Below, in pieces: positions 11,049 to 20,645 of a stretch of DNA of 36,457 nucleotides. Numbering within the stretch: the stretch's first letter is position 1; every line of letters starts with the position of its first letter. The translations under genes were made by a program, and so were the position numbers. Under the pieces are notes generated by a model, which was given only the letters and a program-made list of their open reading frames with translations, searched no databases and was not told the DNA's origin. The stretch comes from Nitrospinota bacterium (GTDB taxonomy: Bacteria; Nitrospinota_A; UBA7883): NCBI GenBank assembly GCA_029881335.1, contig JAOUMU010000018.1, forward strand, positions 1 through 36,457, written 5' to 3'.

Positions 11049-12390
11049 CGCCCTTAGGATCGCTGCGGTGGCGGGGCTGGCCACGGCGCTTATTCTTTTG
11101 GCCCGATCCATCGGCTCCGAGCTGGGGATCGCCAGCGCCATGGCAGAGAGCGCAATGGCTCTCGGCTTCCTGTTGCTGTTCGCGTTCTTTCTGGGCCAGG
11201 CTTCCCCGGTGATCGGGGCGCCCAGGATAACGGGATATCTGCTGGCGGGAATCGCCGCAGGCCCCTATGCGCTGAACCTGGTGAGCTTGGAGAGCGCGGA
11301 GCCGCTACGCCTGGTGAATGGGCTTGCCCTCTCTTTGATAGCCTTCACCGCCGGGGGTGAGCTGAAGCTGGAGCGATATAAACCGCGGATCAAGGCGCTC
11401 TCCCTGGCGGTGGTGGGGCAGTCCACGTCGGCGATGGTGTTCGTGATGGCGGTGATGTTTCCCGCATTCTACTTCTCCGGTGTGACTGATGTTGTATCGC
11501 CCACCAACCCGGTGGCCGCGGCCTTCGGGGCGGCGCTGCTGCTGGGGATTCTCTCCATGGCCAATTCCCCGGCCACTGCCGTGGCGGTGATCACAGAGGG
11601 GAGGGCCAAGGGGCCCGTCTCCGAGATAGTCATGGGATCCACGGTCATGGTGGACGTGGTGGTGATCCTGGTTTTTGGTCTTCTGGCGCCGGTGGTGGGG
11701 CATTTTCTGGGGATGGCGGAGAGCGGCCAGGCTTCCGGGGTACTGCGGCATATCGGGGGCGCCGTTGTGATAGGCCTAGTGGCGGGCGCGGTGATGATAC
11801 TGGCGCTTCGCCAGACAGAGGAGAACGCGGCGCTGTGGGTCTCCGGCATGGCCATGGCCTTGTCGGAAGTGTCGATCCATTTTCACGTGAGCGCCATGCT
11901 GGCTGCGATCGTGGCCGGATTCATGGTGGAGAATTATTCTAAAAGCGGTGAGAAGCTGATCAAGGCGATCGAGTATTCTTCTGCTCCAGTCTATGTCATT
12001 TTCTTCTCCCTGGCGGGACAGGGGCTGGATCTCTCCGCTCTTGCGGCGAACCTGCCGCTGGCCGTGGCGCTGGTGCTCTCCCGAATGGCGGGAGTGTGGC
12101 TGGGGGTGAACACCGGGCTGAAAATGGCGGGAGAACCTGGGGAGATGCGGAAGAACGCCTGGCAAGGCTTCATCGGGCAGGCGGGGATAAACATAGGCTT
12201 TGCGGTGCTGGCGCAACAGTTATTCGGTCCCGTGGGTGGGGTAGTCGCCACCATAGCCATATCGGCGGTGGCGGTGAACCAGGTGGTGGGTCCCATCATG
12301 ATGCGGCGAGCGCTGGTGGCAGCCGGAGAGATATCCTCCGGCGCCCCGGCCACGAAAAGTGTCAAGACAGAACCAGCTACCCAGGGCTGA
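11035..12390 (+). CDS. Cation:proton antiporter (CPA2/KefB-type), copy 2
   Basis: 451-aa multi-TM: ITGYLLAGIAAGPYALNLV, LSLIAFTAGGELKLERYKPRIKAL, LGILSMANSPATAVAVITEGRAKGPVSEIVMG, GQAGINIGFAVLAQQLFGPVGGVVATIAISAVAVNQVVGPIMMRRAL. Start overlaps the end of copy 1. Confidence 0.85.
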   Translation: MKLVNALRIAAVAGLATALILLARSIGSELGIASAMAESAMALGFLLLFAFFLGQASPVIGAPRITGYLLAGIAAGPYALNLVSLESAEPLRLVNGLALSLIAFTAGGELKLERYKPRIKALSLAVVGQSTSAMVFVMAVMFPAFYFSGVTDVVSPTNPVAAAFGAALLLGILSMANSPATAVAVITEGRAKGPVSEIVMGSTVMVDVVVILVFGLLAPVVGHFLGMAESGQASGVLRHIGGAVVIGLVAGAVMILALRQTEENAALWVSGMAMALSEVSIHFHVSAMLAAIVAGFMVENYSKSGEKLIKAIEYSSAPVYVIFFSLAGQGLDLSALAANLPLAVALVLSRMAGVWLGVNTGLKMAGEPGEMRKNAWQGFIGQAGINIGFAVLAQQLFGPVGGVVATIAISAVAVNQVVGPIMMRRALVAAGEISSGAPATKSVKTEPATQG

Positions 12391-12615
12391 GTGTATCGGG
12401 CCGTGGACGGTCACTATGTATATGCGCTTGTTGGGTTGGTGCATATACAGTCAAGTTTCGTTGGGGATGTCCTCCTGTTGTCATTTGTACGCGGAAGCTA
12501 GTAGTTGTTAATCGCGCGGGTAGGGTGTATAATCCACTCCGTTAAGTTGATCCATATCATCCCGCGGGATTGGGCGTGGGAAATATGCGCAAAATCTAAA
12601 ACAACAGGAGGATTT

Positions 12616-13154
12616 ATGTCCCAGGAATCTGTGAAAGAGGCATTGCTTGCCACCATCGGCGCGATCAAAGAAAAGCCGGAAGCGGGAAGGGCTGTTTTCC
12701 GTAGCGAGACTAAATGGATCAGTGATGTGAAATGCGAGGCGAACATCCGGGATTTTAACACAATGACCATCGATGAGCCCCCGGAGCTGGGAGGAGGGAA
12801 TGCCGGACCGAATCCTGTAGAGCTTCTGCTGGCGGCGCTGGGAACCTGCCAGGAGATCATGTACGCCGCCTATGCCTCTGTCATGGGCGTGGAACTGACC
12901 TCGCTGAAGGTGGATGTGAAAGGCTATCTAGATTTGCAGGGGCTTTTTTTGGGATGGATGAGAATATCCCCTCCGGCTACAGCAAGATTCAGTACGTTAC
13001 TCACATCGAAAGCCCGGCCGATGCCGAGACTATGAAGCAACTAATCCAGACGGTGGAGAGCCACTGCCCTGTGCTGGATACGCTGGTGCGCGCCATAGAG
13101 GTGACCGGCGAGGTGAGGGTTAACGGAAGCAAACTGGAGATGGTGAAAGCTTAA
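12616..13154 (+). pseudogene. OsmC-family protein split by a frameshift at a T7 run (12944-12950)
   Basis: Frame 1 MSQESVKEALLATIGAIKEK...GPNPVELLLAALGTCQEIMYAAYASVMGVELTSLKVDVKGYLDLQGLF; frame 2 continues GMDENIPSGYSKIQYVTHIESPADAETMKQLIQTVESHCPVLDTLVRAIEVTGEVRV. Together they make a full OsmC protein. Confidence 0.85.
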
Positions 13155-13167
13155 TTCACTTGAAGTT

Positions 13168-13206
13168 ACGGCGGTCCGGCATGAAAACCGGCCGCCGTCT
13201 TTTTTT
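13168..13206 (+). terminator. Rho-independent terminator downstream of the OsmC-family gene
   Basis: ACGGCGGTCCGG catgaaaa CCGGCCGCCGT followed by cTTTTTTT. Confidence 0.85.
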
Positions 13207-13248
13207 GCCCATGAGCGGTTTGAATTTCTTGATTATTGCCATGTGCAT

Positions 13249-13282
13249 AAAAAAACCGCCCGGCCATCACAGCCGAGCGGTT
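13249..13282 (-). terminator. Rho-independent terminator for lipoprotein A
   Basis: Minus strand: AACCGCTCGGC-TGTGATG-GCCGGGCGGTT-TTTTT, an 11-bp stem with one wobble. Confidence 0.9.
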
Positions 13283-13306
13283 GAAATTGAGTACAGGAAT
13301 CAGGCG

Positions 13307-13981
13307 CTATTTCTTACCTTTGCCGCCTCCCAGCACACTGGGATCCACGCCCAAGGCCTTGCATATCTCGCCCCAGCCCATACCGGAGAGGCGCATGTCC
13401 ACGATAGTTGTCATCGAGGCTCCTGAGGCTTCCATGATCGCCTTAATCTTGGCTATCTGCGCGTCATTAAAACCAAGGTCGTGGAGCTGCTGATCTGTAA
13501 GATTGGTATCAGCAGGAGGCGGATCGGTCGGGGCCGGATCGGTCGGGGCCGGATCGGTCGGCGCGGGATCGGTCGGCGCGGGAGCAGGAGCGTAATCGAT
13601 TACCCATGTGGATGGATCCAGGAAAGCGTTGCCGCTTATCGACAGCGCGTCACCCATCAACGCCAGTGCGTAGACCGCAAGCTGGGTCATAAAAGGATCC
13701 TTCAGAGTAACGGTATAGTCGCCTTGTGGAACGTTGGTAAACTGGAACGCCCCTGTCATCATATCCACAGGTGAAGACTGGATCGCAACACCTGAGGCGT
13801 CAACAATCTCCGCGTTGAACTGCAAGACCAACGCCGAATCAGTGACAGATGGCGTGCCTTTCGCTGCTTGCTCCATGTTGCTGGATCCGCAGGCTGCAAG
13901 CATCGAAGCCGCAAACAGCATTACGGCGATGTTTACGCCCATTTTTTTCTCATTGTTTTTCAATTTGTTCTCGCCTCTCAT
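13307..13981 (-). CDS. Putative lipoprotein A with DPAPT repeats and C-terminal MRLSGMGWG motif
   Basis: Signal peptide with lipobox MLFAASMLAAC-GSSN; (TDPAP)n linker; C-terminal VDMRLSGMGWGEICKALGVDPSVLGGGKGKK. ATG at 13981 with GGAAGG upstream. Confidence 0.75.
   Translation of the reverse strand: MRGENKLKNNEKKMGVNIAVMLFAASMLAACGSSNMEQAAKGTPSVTDSALVLQFNAEIVDASGVAIQSSPVDMMTGAFQFTNVPQGDYTVTLKDPFMTQLAVYALALMGDALSISGNAFLDPSTWVIDYAPAPAPTDPAPTDPAPTDPAPTDPPPADTNLTDQQLHDLGFNDAQIAKIKAIMEASGASMTTIVDMRLSGMGWGEICKALGVDPSVLGGGKGKK
13521..13580. repeat. 15-bp x 4 coding tandem repeat (DPAPT linker)
   Basis: GGATCGGTCGGGGCC x2 followed by GGATCGGTCGGCGCG x2. Confidence 0.9.
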
Positions 13982-14295
13982 TTTTCGATTTCCTTCCAAG
14001 CTTAAATATATGTCTCGTCATTTATCAAATATGGTCCGTTCAATGCCAATCACATTCAACATACACTACAGCAATAACGGCGCCAATAAAAACGATGCAG
14101 TAAGCGCATGTATATCAAGCACATACAATGGTGACATGGAAAACGCATTCAGAAGAGTATCTATTAATGTACTTGAGCGTCGGATAATGAATACAGTTGG
14201 ATTTCCAGTATGTTTGGTGGCGAGGGGTCGTCTATGAAGAGGGGATGGCGCATGGTTTAAAGCGCAAGGTAATTGAGGCGGTGGGCAATATCTAT

Positions 14296-14322
14296 AAAAA
14301 AGCCCGGCCATGACAGCCGGGC
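14296..14322 (-). terminator. Rho-independent terminator for lipoprotein B
   Basis: Minus strand: GCCCGGC-TGTCATG-GCCGGGC-TTTTTT, a perfect stem nearly identical in core and loop to the 13249-13282 terminator. Confidence 0.9.
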
Positions 14323-14349
14323 GATTTGTTGGATCAGTCTAGCTTTATG

Positions 14350-15075
14350 CTACTTATTCCCATGGCCGTTTCCATTGCCGTTGTTGCCTTTGCCGGGATT
14401 ATCCGGTTTGCCATTGCCTTTATCTTTCCTGCCGGCGTTTTTGGCGCTTCTGGTTTTCTTGGGATCCCATCCATCCGGATGACCCATGCCGAGGTGGCCC
14501 GGATGCAGGCCCAGCTCATGAGCGATCTGTCCCCAGCCCATGCCGGAAAGACGCATAGCCTCCACCTCGCTGGCTGGTATACCTGCAAGATCGCCAATTT
14601 TAGCTGCTCTCTCCTGCTGGGTCTCATTCAACGAGGAGTCGCCATCATTTGAATCGAATTCAATTTCCCACGTCGCCTGGTTGTCGTTAAAGGAACCGGT
14701 CAGCTTTGCGTCGTCACCTTCCATTATGCTAACATCAACTTCCGTGATCACCTCGTCGGTGTCCGGATCAACGAATCGCAGGGTGTAGTCTCCTTCCGCC
14801 ACACCGCCGAAAGAGAAATTACCGTTGGAGTCGACATAGGTTTCGGCTACCACATCGCCGTTGATGTCCACCAGTTGCACCAGGACGCCAGTCATTGGCT
14901 CGTCACCTGCGACCAACCAGTTAGCTCGGGCCGCCGATCCGTCATTATAGATGGCGCTGCCGGAAATATTGTTGCCACCTGTTCCGCTACCGCAGGCAGG
15001 CAAAACCATAGCCACCAAGGCCAGCATGGCAAAGCTCAATCCTGCTTTTTTAACATAATTAGTCATAAGTTCCAT
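14350..15075 (-). CDS. Putative lipoprotein B, paralogous C-terminus to lipoprotein A
   Basis: Lipobox LALVAMVLPAC-GSG; SpaA/Cna-B-like segment MTGVLVQLVDINGDVVAETYVDSNGNFSFGGVAEGDYTLRFVDPDT; C-terminal EAMRLSGMGWGQIAHELGLHPGHLGMGH and G/N/K-rich tail. ATG at 15075 with GGGAGAG upstream. Confidence 0.75.
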   Translation of the reverse strand: MELMTNYVKKAGLSFAMLALVAMVLPACGSGTGGNNISGSAIYNDGSAARANWLVAGDEPMTGVLVQLVDINGDVVAETYVDSNGNFSFGGVAEGDYTLRFVDPDTDEVITEVDVSIMEGDDAKLTGSFNDNQATWEIEFDSNDGDSSLNETQQERAAKIGDLAGIPASEVEAMRLSGMGWGQIAHELGLHPGHLGMGHPDGWDPKKTRSAKNAGRKDKGNGKPDNPGKGNNGNGNGHGNK

Positions 15076-15451
15076 TTCCCACTCTCCCTGCCTACATGTT
15101 AGAAAACAAAAATAAATTACAGTTGATGAATGGTGCAGATTCCGTACCAAAGAACCTGCGCGTGGAACAGGCAAGAATACAGTCCGTTATAGGGAGGTTC
15201 CGTATACCTGACTTTGCTTGTGTGTACTGTAGTGCACAGGGAAGTCTATTAAAAAGGACTTTTTCTATTTCCAGTTTCTCCCCTCACTGTATCGCCTTGG
15301 TGCAATTGATCCCTGGCTGGAATGCCAGAATGTAACCAAACCGAAAACCCTCCGTAACATTGTCGTAATAATTGGGGGAGTATACTTCTGGGGAGCATAC
15401 AAGAAGTCCCCCAGCATATGGGAGGAAGGCATTGGATTCCTTCTCTATTTA

Positions 15452-18088
15452 ATGGTTGAAGAACGAATGGACCAGGCAGATCTGCTTTCCACGGATCAGG
15501 GAGCCAAATCGCCGGCTGTGTACAAGAGACCGAAGGAGACCAAGCGCCTGGTATTGGTGGCGGACATCATCGCTGGATATGTGATATCGGTCGGCGGGGT
15601 ATTGGTGATAGCGGCTGTGATGGGGATACTTATATACCTTGTCAGCCAGGTTGTCCCCCTGTTCCGGGCCGGAGTGGTCACAAGCCAAAACAGCGCCATC
15701 CGCCCTGCTCCATGGGCCATAAGCTCCGCCACCATGCTCGACGAGTATCATCATCTGGCGGTGGAGATCGGCCCTGCCGGGCGCATTATCGCATACCACC
15801 CCAGAAGCGGTGAGATCGTCTCTGAAACCAGAATCGATTTCAACGGCGCCGAGTCCACCACCATGGCATTCGACAAGGGCGCGGATGGCTGGGCTGCGGG
15901 TTTTGCCGATGGTTCCATGGCTTTCGGATCGGTCAAGTTTCAAGTTGAAGTCTTCCCTGCGGGATTCGACCTTTCCGGTATGCGCCCCCTGGGGGGAGAT
16001 GACTGGATTGGGGATGGCGCTGTTTACAGCAAGGTGGCTGGCGGCCAGATCCGGGTGGCGCGGGTGGTAGCCGTCACGGAAAAGATAATTAAAAGCGGCG
16101 GCGGTAAAGTTGTGGCCCTGTCGATGGCCGTTTTCGGAAGGCAGCGCAACCGCATGAACGCTCTGGCCGCGCTCGATTCCCGTGGCGGACTGTCGCTCCA
16201 CATCGCCCAGACCAGGAAGAACATGATGACTGGCAAGATGAAGATATCGGTCAAATCCTACTCCCTGCCGAAGGCGCCTAAAGCGCTGGATAAACCAAGG
16301 TTGTTCCTCACGGAGAACGGGGCGGATATTCTGCTGGTGGCCGGGGATGGGGTGCTCTATCGCTATAATGCGCGGGAGCCTTCCCAGGCCTTCCTGGCGG
16401 AGACCGTTAGCCTCACTTCACCTGGCGTACGGGTGACGGCCGCCGCTTTAATGTCCGGCCGCCAATCGCTTGCGGTGGGTGGGTCCAATGGCGGCGTGGG
16501 GATACATTTCATACTGTCCAATCCCGGCTCGGTCACCTCCGATGGTTATAAGGTGGTCCGGGCCAGGCGGCTGGAGCCGCACAAGGGGCCGGTGACGGCC
16601 ATTGTTCCTGCGGCGGGGGGCAAGTCCTTCCTCACCGCCGGACCGGGAGAGTTGTGGCTTCGCAACGGCGCGGGGGAGAGCGTGATATTGCGGCTGGACG
16701 CCGGGGCGCCTGGTGACATCCGGGGTCTGGACATCACATCCCGCTTGGACGGCGCGCTGTTGTCCACAAACAGTGGCGCGATTCGCTTGTGGGAGATCAA
16801 AGTTCCACATCCGGAGGCTTCCTGGCGGGCATTTTTTGGGAAAGTATGGTATGAGGGATACAAGGCGCCATCCTACACTTGGCAATCGTCGGCGGCCACC
16901 GATGATTTCGAGCCCAAGCTCTCTTTGATGCCCTTGATCTTCGGCACCTTGAAAGCCACATTTTATTCCATGCTCTTCGCCGTGCCGGTGGCATTGCTGG
17001 CGGCCGTGTTCACATCAGAGTTTTTAGAAAAGAACCATCGCGCCCCGCTGAAAACCGCCATGGAGATGATGGCCTCGCTTCCATCGGTGGCGTTGGGATT
17101 CGTAGCCGCCCTAGTGCTGGCGCCGGTGGTGGAGCGCGGGATAGGCCCGGTGTTGCTGGCCGGGCTCCTCATCCCACTTTCCCTGGTGGGGGGCGCCATG
17201 CTGTGGCAGCTTCTTCCTCAGCCTGTGTCGGAAAGGCTTTCCGGGCGTTTCAAATTCATGGCAATTGCCTCGGCCATGGGTATCGGGGTGTTGGCGACAC
17301 TGGCGCTAGGCGGGTTATTCGAATCGGCATTCTTCGGAGGGGATTTCAAGCTATGGCTCACGGAAAAGGATGTCTCCGCCGTACCGTTTCTTTTTATGCT
17401 GCTTTTTCCGATGGCCACAGCCGCCGTGGCCGTGGCCGGAGCGCGATATACCGGAAGGGGAGGGCGCCGGGGAAGCCAGGCCCAGGGTGGGCTGGGCGCC
17501 GGGGCAATGGAGCTGGCCAAGGCTTCCATGGTGGCGATATCCGCCGCGCTATTGGCATGGATCGCCGCAGTGGTGGCCCAGGGCACCGGGTTCGACCCCA
17601 GGGACGGCCTGGTGGGACCCTACGTCCAGCGCAATACACTTATAGTCGGCTTCGCCATGGGATTCGCCGTAATCCCTATCATATACACCTTGGCCGAGGA
17701 CGCTCTTGCCGCGGTGCCGGACCATCTGCGCGGCGCCAGCCTGGGCTGCGGCGCCACGGTGTGGCAGACGGCTATATGGGTGGTGGTTCCCACGGCTGCC
17801 AGCGGAATATTTTCCGCCGTGATGATCGGCATGGGCCGGGCCGTGGGGGAGACCATGATCGTGGTGATGGCCGCAGGGAACACTCCCGTGATGGAGCTCA
17901 ATGTCTTCGGCGGCCTGCGGGCCTTGTCGGCGAATATAGCCGTGGAGCTGCCGGAAGCGGTGGTGGGTGGTACTTTATACAGAACCCTGTTCCTCGCCGG
18001 GCTCACTTTGTTTGTGATGACTTTTGCGATCAACACCCTGGCTGAGGTTGTGCGCTTGCGGTTCAGAAAAAGATTTTCGAGGTTATGA
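15452..18088 (+). CDS. pstC: Phosphate ABC transporter permease PstC, long form with large N-terminal propeller-like periplasmic domain
   Basis: FFGKVWYEGYKAPSYTWQSSAATDDFEPKLSLMPLIFGTLKATFYSMLFAVPVALLAAVFTSEFL; ASLGCGATVWQTAIWVVVPTAASGIFSAVMIGMGRAVGETMIVVMAAGNTPV. Confidence 0.93.
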   Translation: MVEERMDQADLLSTDQGAKSPAVYKRPKETKRLVLVADIIAGYVISVGGVLVIAAVMGILIYLVSQVVPLFRAGVVTSQNSAIRPAPWAISSATMLDEYHHLAVEIGPAGRIIAYHPRSGEIVSETRIDFNGAESTTMAFDKGADGWAAGFADGSMAFGSVKFQVEVFPAGFDLSGMRPLGGDDWIGDGAVYSKVAGGQIRVARVVAVTEKIIKSGGGKVVALSMAVFGRQRNRMNALAALDSRGGLSLHIAQTRKNMMTGKMKISVKSYSLPKAPKALDKPRLFLTENGADILLVAGDGVLYRYNAREPSQAFLAETVSLTSPGVRVTAAALMSGRQSLAVGGSNGGVGIHFILSNPGSVTSDGYKVVRARRLEPHKGPVTAIVPAAGGKSFLTAGPGELWLRNGAGESVILRLDAGAPGDIRGLDITSRLDGALLSTNSGAIRLWEIKVPHPEASWRAFFGKVWYEGYKAPSYTWQSSAATDDFEPKLSLMPLIFGTLKATFYSMLFAVPVALLAAVFTSEFLEKNHRAPLKTAMEMMASLPSVALGFVAALVLAPVVERGIGPVLLAGLLIPLSLVGGAMLWQLLPQPVSERLSGRFKFMAIASAMGIGVLATLALGGLFESAFFGGDFKLWLTEKDVSAVPFLFMLLFPMATAAVAVAGARYTGRGGRRGSQAQGGLGAGAMELAKASMVAISAALLAWIAAVVAQGTGFDPRDGLVGPYVQRNTLIVGFAMGFAVIPIIYTLAEDALAAVPDHLRGASLGCGATVWQTAIWVVVPTAASGIFSAVMIGMGRAVGETMIVVMAAGNTPVMELNVFGGLRALSANIAVELPEAVVGGTLYRTLFLAGLTLFVMTFAINTLAEVVRLRFRKRFSRL

Positions 18089-19764
18089 TGGCGCATAAAA
18101 GCGATATGGAACACCCCCCCCGCCGGAGCGCCCACGCTCCCCTTTCGGCCAGGGGTGAGCCATATGTCTGGCTGTTGGGAGGGGCTTTGGCTGGCGGAGT
18201 GGTGATGATAATCGGGTTTCTGGTCCTTGTCACATATAATGGACTAAAAGCGTTCTGGCCCAGGCCCGTGGCCGTTATCACCATGGTCGATGGCGCCAGG
18301 ACCGCGGGCGAAATGGTCCGGACGGAAACCTATTCCCTCCATAGTGAGGCGGAGTCCTCCGGGCAGGGAACCCGTTCTCTTTACCGGGTGGGAAACTTCG
18401 ATCTTACCAGCGAGGATTTCAAGTGGGTGGACCAGCCGGATGTGAAGTCGATACAGGAGCCGGAAGATATCGTGCTGGTGGAGCGGCTGGAGTGGGGGCC
18501 GTTTATTGGAACGCTGGTCTCCGCGAGCGCGCGAGAGACAACCACAGCCGCGGAGAAACTGGACAAAAATGATCTCCAGGAATTGATAAACCAGGCTCAT
18601 GAAAGGCGTGAAAAAATCCAGCTTATCCAGCGCGGCGTCCTGGGTGATGTGAACCGCGACATGGAAGCAGTCCGGTTGTCGCTACGATGGGCCGCCATGG
18701 AGCATGGCGGGGATTCAAGGGAATACGCCTCTATTGAAAAGGAAAAATCGGAAGAGACTGAAAGACTGGAGTCGGAGTACGCCAGGTTGTCGGAGGAGGC
18801 GGCCCGGCTGGACGCCGAGGACGCGGCGATAACCTTCACTTTTGCCGATGTCTCCGGCAGGGAAATAACGATTCGGCAAAGCGGTGTGGTGCGGATGTAT
18901 TGGCCCAACACCCAGGGTATCTTAGGCAAGACTGGAGTATATATTGCGCGCTGGTGGGAGTTTCTCACCGCCGAGCCGAGGGAAGCCAATACGGAAGGTG
19001 GCGTGATGCCTGCCATATTCGGCACCTTCGTGATGACCGTGATGATGGCGTTGCTGGTGGCGCCCTTCGGCGTGATGGCGGCTCTGTACCTTCGCGAGTA
19101 CGCCAGGCAGAGCGCGCTGGTGAGCCTTGTCCGGATCTCTGTGAACAACATGGCCGGCGTACCATCGATAGTGTATGGCATATTCGGCCTGGGATTCTTC
19201 GCCTACGGAGTGGGAGGGTGGATGGACGGCTGGATGTACGCCGAGCGGCTGCCCAGTCCCACCTTCGGCACCGGCGGGGTGCTGTGGGCCTCGTTGACCT
19301 TGGCTCTTCTCACGGCGCCAGTGGTGATCGTGGCCACTGAGGAGGCCCTCTCCGCCGTGCCTCAGTCGGCCAGAGAGGGATCTTTGGCCTGTGGCGCGTC
19401 CAAGTGGCAGACGATCCGGTATATCGTGCTTCCAAAGGCTTTGCCGGGTATAATGACGGGGCTGATCCTGGCCATGGCCAGGGGCGCGGGGGAAGTGGCC
19501 CCCCTGATGCTAGTGGGAGTGGTGAAGCTGGCGCCGGAGCTTCCGGTGGACATGGTATTTCCATACGTCCACCTGGAGCGCAGCTTCATGTGCCTTGGAT
19601 TCCATATATACGACGTGGGATTCCAGTCGCGCAACGCCGAGGCGGGAAAGCCCATGGTATTCATGACGACGCTGCTGCTGATGAGTGTGGTGGCGGCGCT
19701 GAACGCCGGGGCCATTATTATCCGGAACAGGTTGAAGAAAAGATATGTGGCGGGACATTTTTAG
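18085..19764 (+). CDS. pstA: Phosphate ABC transporter permease PstA, long form
   Basis: VSVNNMAGVPSIVYGIFGLGFF-type region, EGSLACGASKWQTIRYIVLPKALPGIMTGLILAMARGAGEVAPLMLVGVVK; ATGA overlap with pstC. Confidence 0.93.
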   Translation: MMAHKSDMEHPPRRSAHAPLSARGEPYVWLLGGALAGGVVMIIGFLVLVTYNGLKAFWPRPVAVITMVDGARTAGEMVRTETYSLHSEAESSGQGTRSLYRVGNFDLTSEDFKWVDQPDVKSIQEPEDIVLVERLEWGPFIGTLVSASARETTTAAEKLDKNDLQELINQAHERREKIQLIQRGVLGDVNRDMEAVRLSLRWAAMEHGGDSREYASIEKEKSEETERLESEYARLSEEAARLDAEDAAITFTFADVSGREITIRQSGVVRMYWPNTQGILGKTGVYIARWWEFLTAEPREANTEGGVMPAIFGTFVMTVMMALLVAPFGVMAALYLREYARQSALVSLVRISVNNMAGVPSIVYGIFGLGFFAYGVGGWMDGWMYAERLPSPTFGTGGVLWASLTLALLTAPVVIVATEEALSAVPQSAREGSLACGASKWQTIRYIVLPKALPGIMTGLILAMARGAGEVAPLMLVGVVKLAPELPVDMVFPYVHLERSFMCLGFHIYDVGFQSRNAEAGKPMVFMTTLLLMSVVAALNAGAIIIRNRLKKRYVAGHF

Positions 19765-19779
19765 CGGACCGGGAATATT

Positions 19780-20601
19780 ATGAGCGCTAATTCTTTAAGT
19801 CATCACCATGAGGATCCCACCATCCGCCACGAGCGGAAGGGGGAGGAGGGCTCGCTGGTGTCGACGGAAGATTTCTCCTTGTGGTATGGCGACAGCCAGG
19901 CGTTGTATGACGTGGAAATGGCGCTGGAGAAGGGATTGGTGACGGCGCTCATTGGCCCCTCCGGCTGCGGAAAATCTACACTGTTGCGCTCCTTTAACAG
20001 GATGAACGACCTGATAGACGGGCTGCGGGTGGAAGGGAGTATCAAGTTCGACGGGCATGATATCTTCGCCCCGGACGTGGACGTGATCGGCTTGCGAAAG
20101 AGAATGGGCATGGTGTTTCAGAAGCCGAATCCGTTCCCCATGTCAATTGCCGAAAACGTTGGCTACCCACTGAGAGTGGATGGCGTGCGCGACAGGAAGC
20201 TAATCGCGGAAACCGTGGAGAGGGCGCTAAAGTCCTCGGCGCTGTGGGAAGAGGTGAAGGATCGGCTGGACCAGAGCGCCCTGGGCCTTTCCGGCGGGCA
20301 GCAGCAGCGCCTCTGTATCGCCAGGGCCATCGCGGCGGACCCGGACGTGCTGCTGATGGACGAACCCTGCTCCGCGCTGGACCCGGTGGCCACGGCCAAG
20401 ATAGAAGAGCTGATAGACGAACTGGCTGGACGGTATACAATAGTGATAGTGACGCACAACATGCAGCAGGCTGCGCGGGTGTCTCACAACACGGCGTTCA
20501 TGTATCTGGGGCGGCTGGTGGAATATGGCGAGACCGGCGCGATATTCACCGTACCCAGGGCGGACCGGACGAAGGAATATGTGACGGGCCGCTTCGGCTG
20601 A
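19780..20601 (+). CDS. pstB: Phosphate ABC transporter ATP-binding protein
   Basis: Walker [77 protein letters not shown]. Confidence 0.97.
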   Translation: MSANSLSHHHEDPTIRHERKGEEGSLVSTEDFSLWYGDSQALYDVEMALEKGLVTALIGPSGCGKSTLLRSFNRMNDLIDGLRVEGSIKFDGHDIFAPDVDVIGLRKRMGMVFQKPNPFPMSIAENVGYPLRVDGVRDRKLIAETVERALKSSALWEEVKDRLDQSALGLSGGQQQRLCIARAIAADPDVLLMDEPCSALDPVATAKIEELIDELAGRYTIVIVTHNMQQAARVSHNTAFMYLGRLVEYGETGAIFTVPRADRTKEYVTGRFG

Positions 20602-20645
20602 GCCGATGACGCTGAAGGAACATCATAATATAGGACAATTGAAAG

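Noticed and set aside
13521-13580. Regular 15-bp repeats considered as a CRISPR or regulatory iteron array
   Set aside because: In-frame coding repeat (DPAPT) with no spacers.
17203-18045. 280-aa plus-strand ORF inside pstC in another frame
   Set aside because: Gly/Arg-rich alternate-frame translation of a confident pstC.
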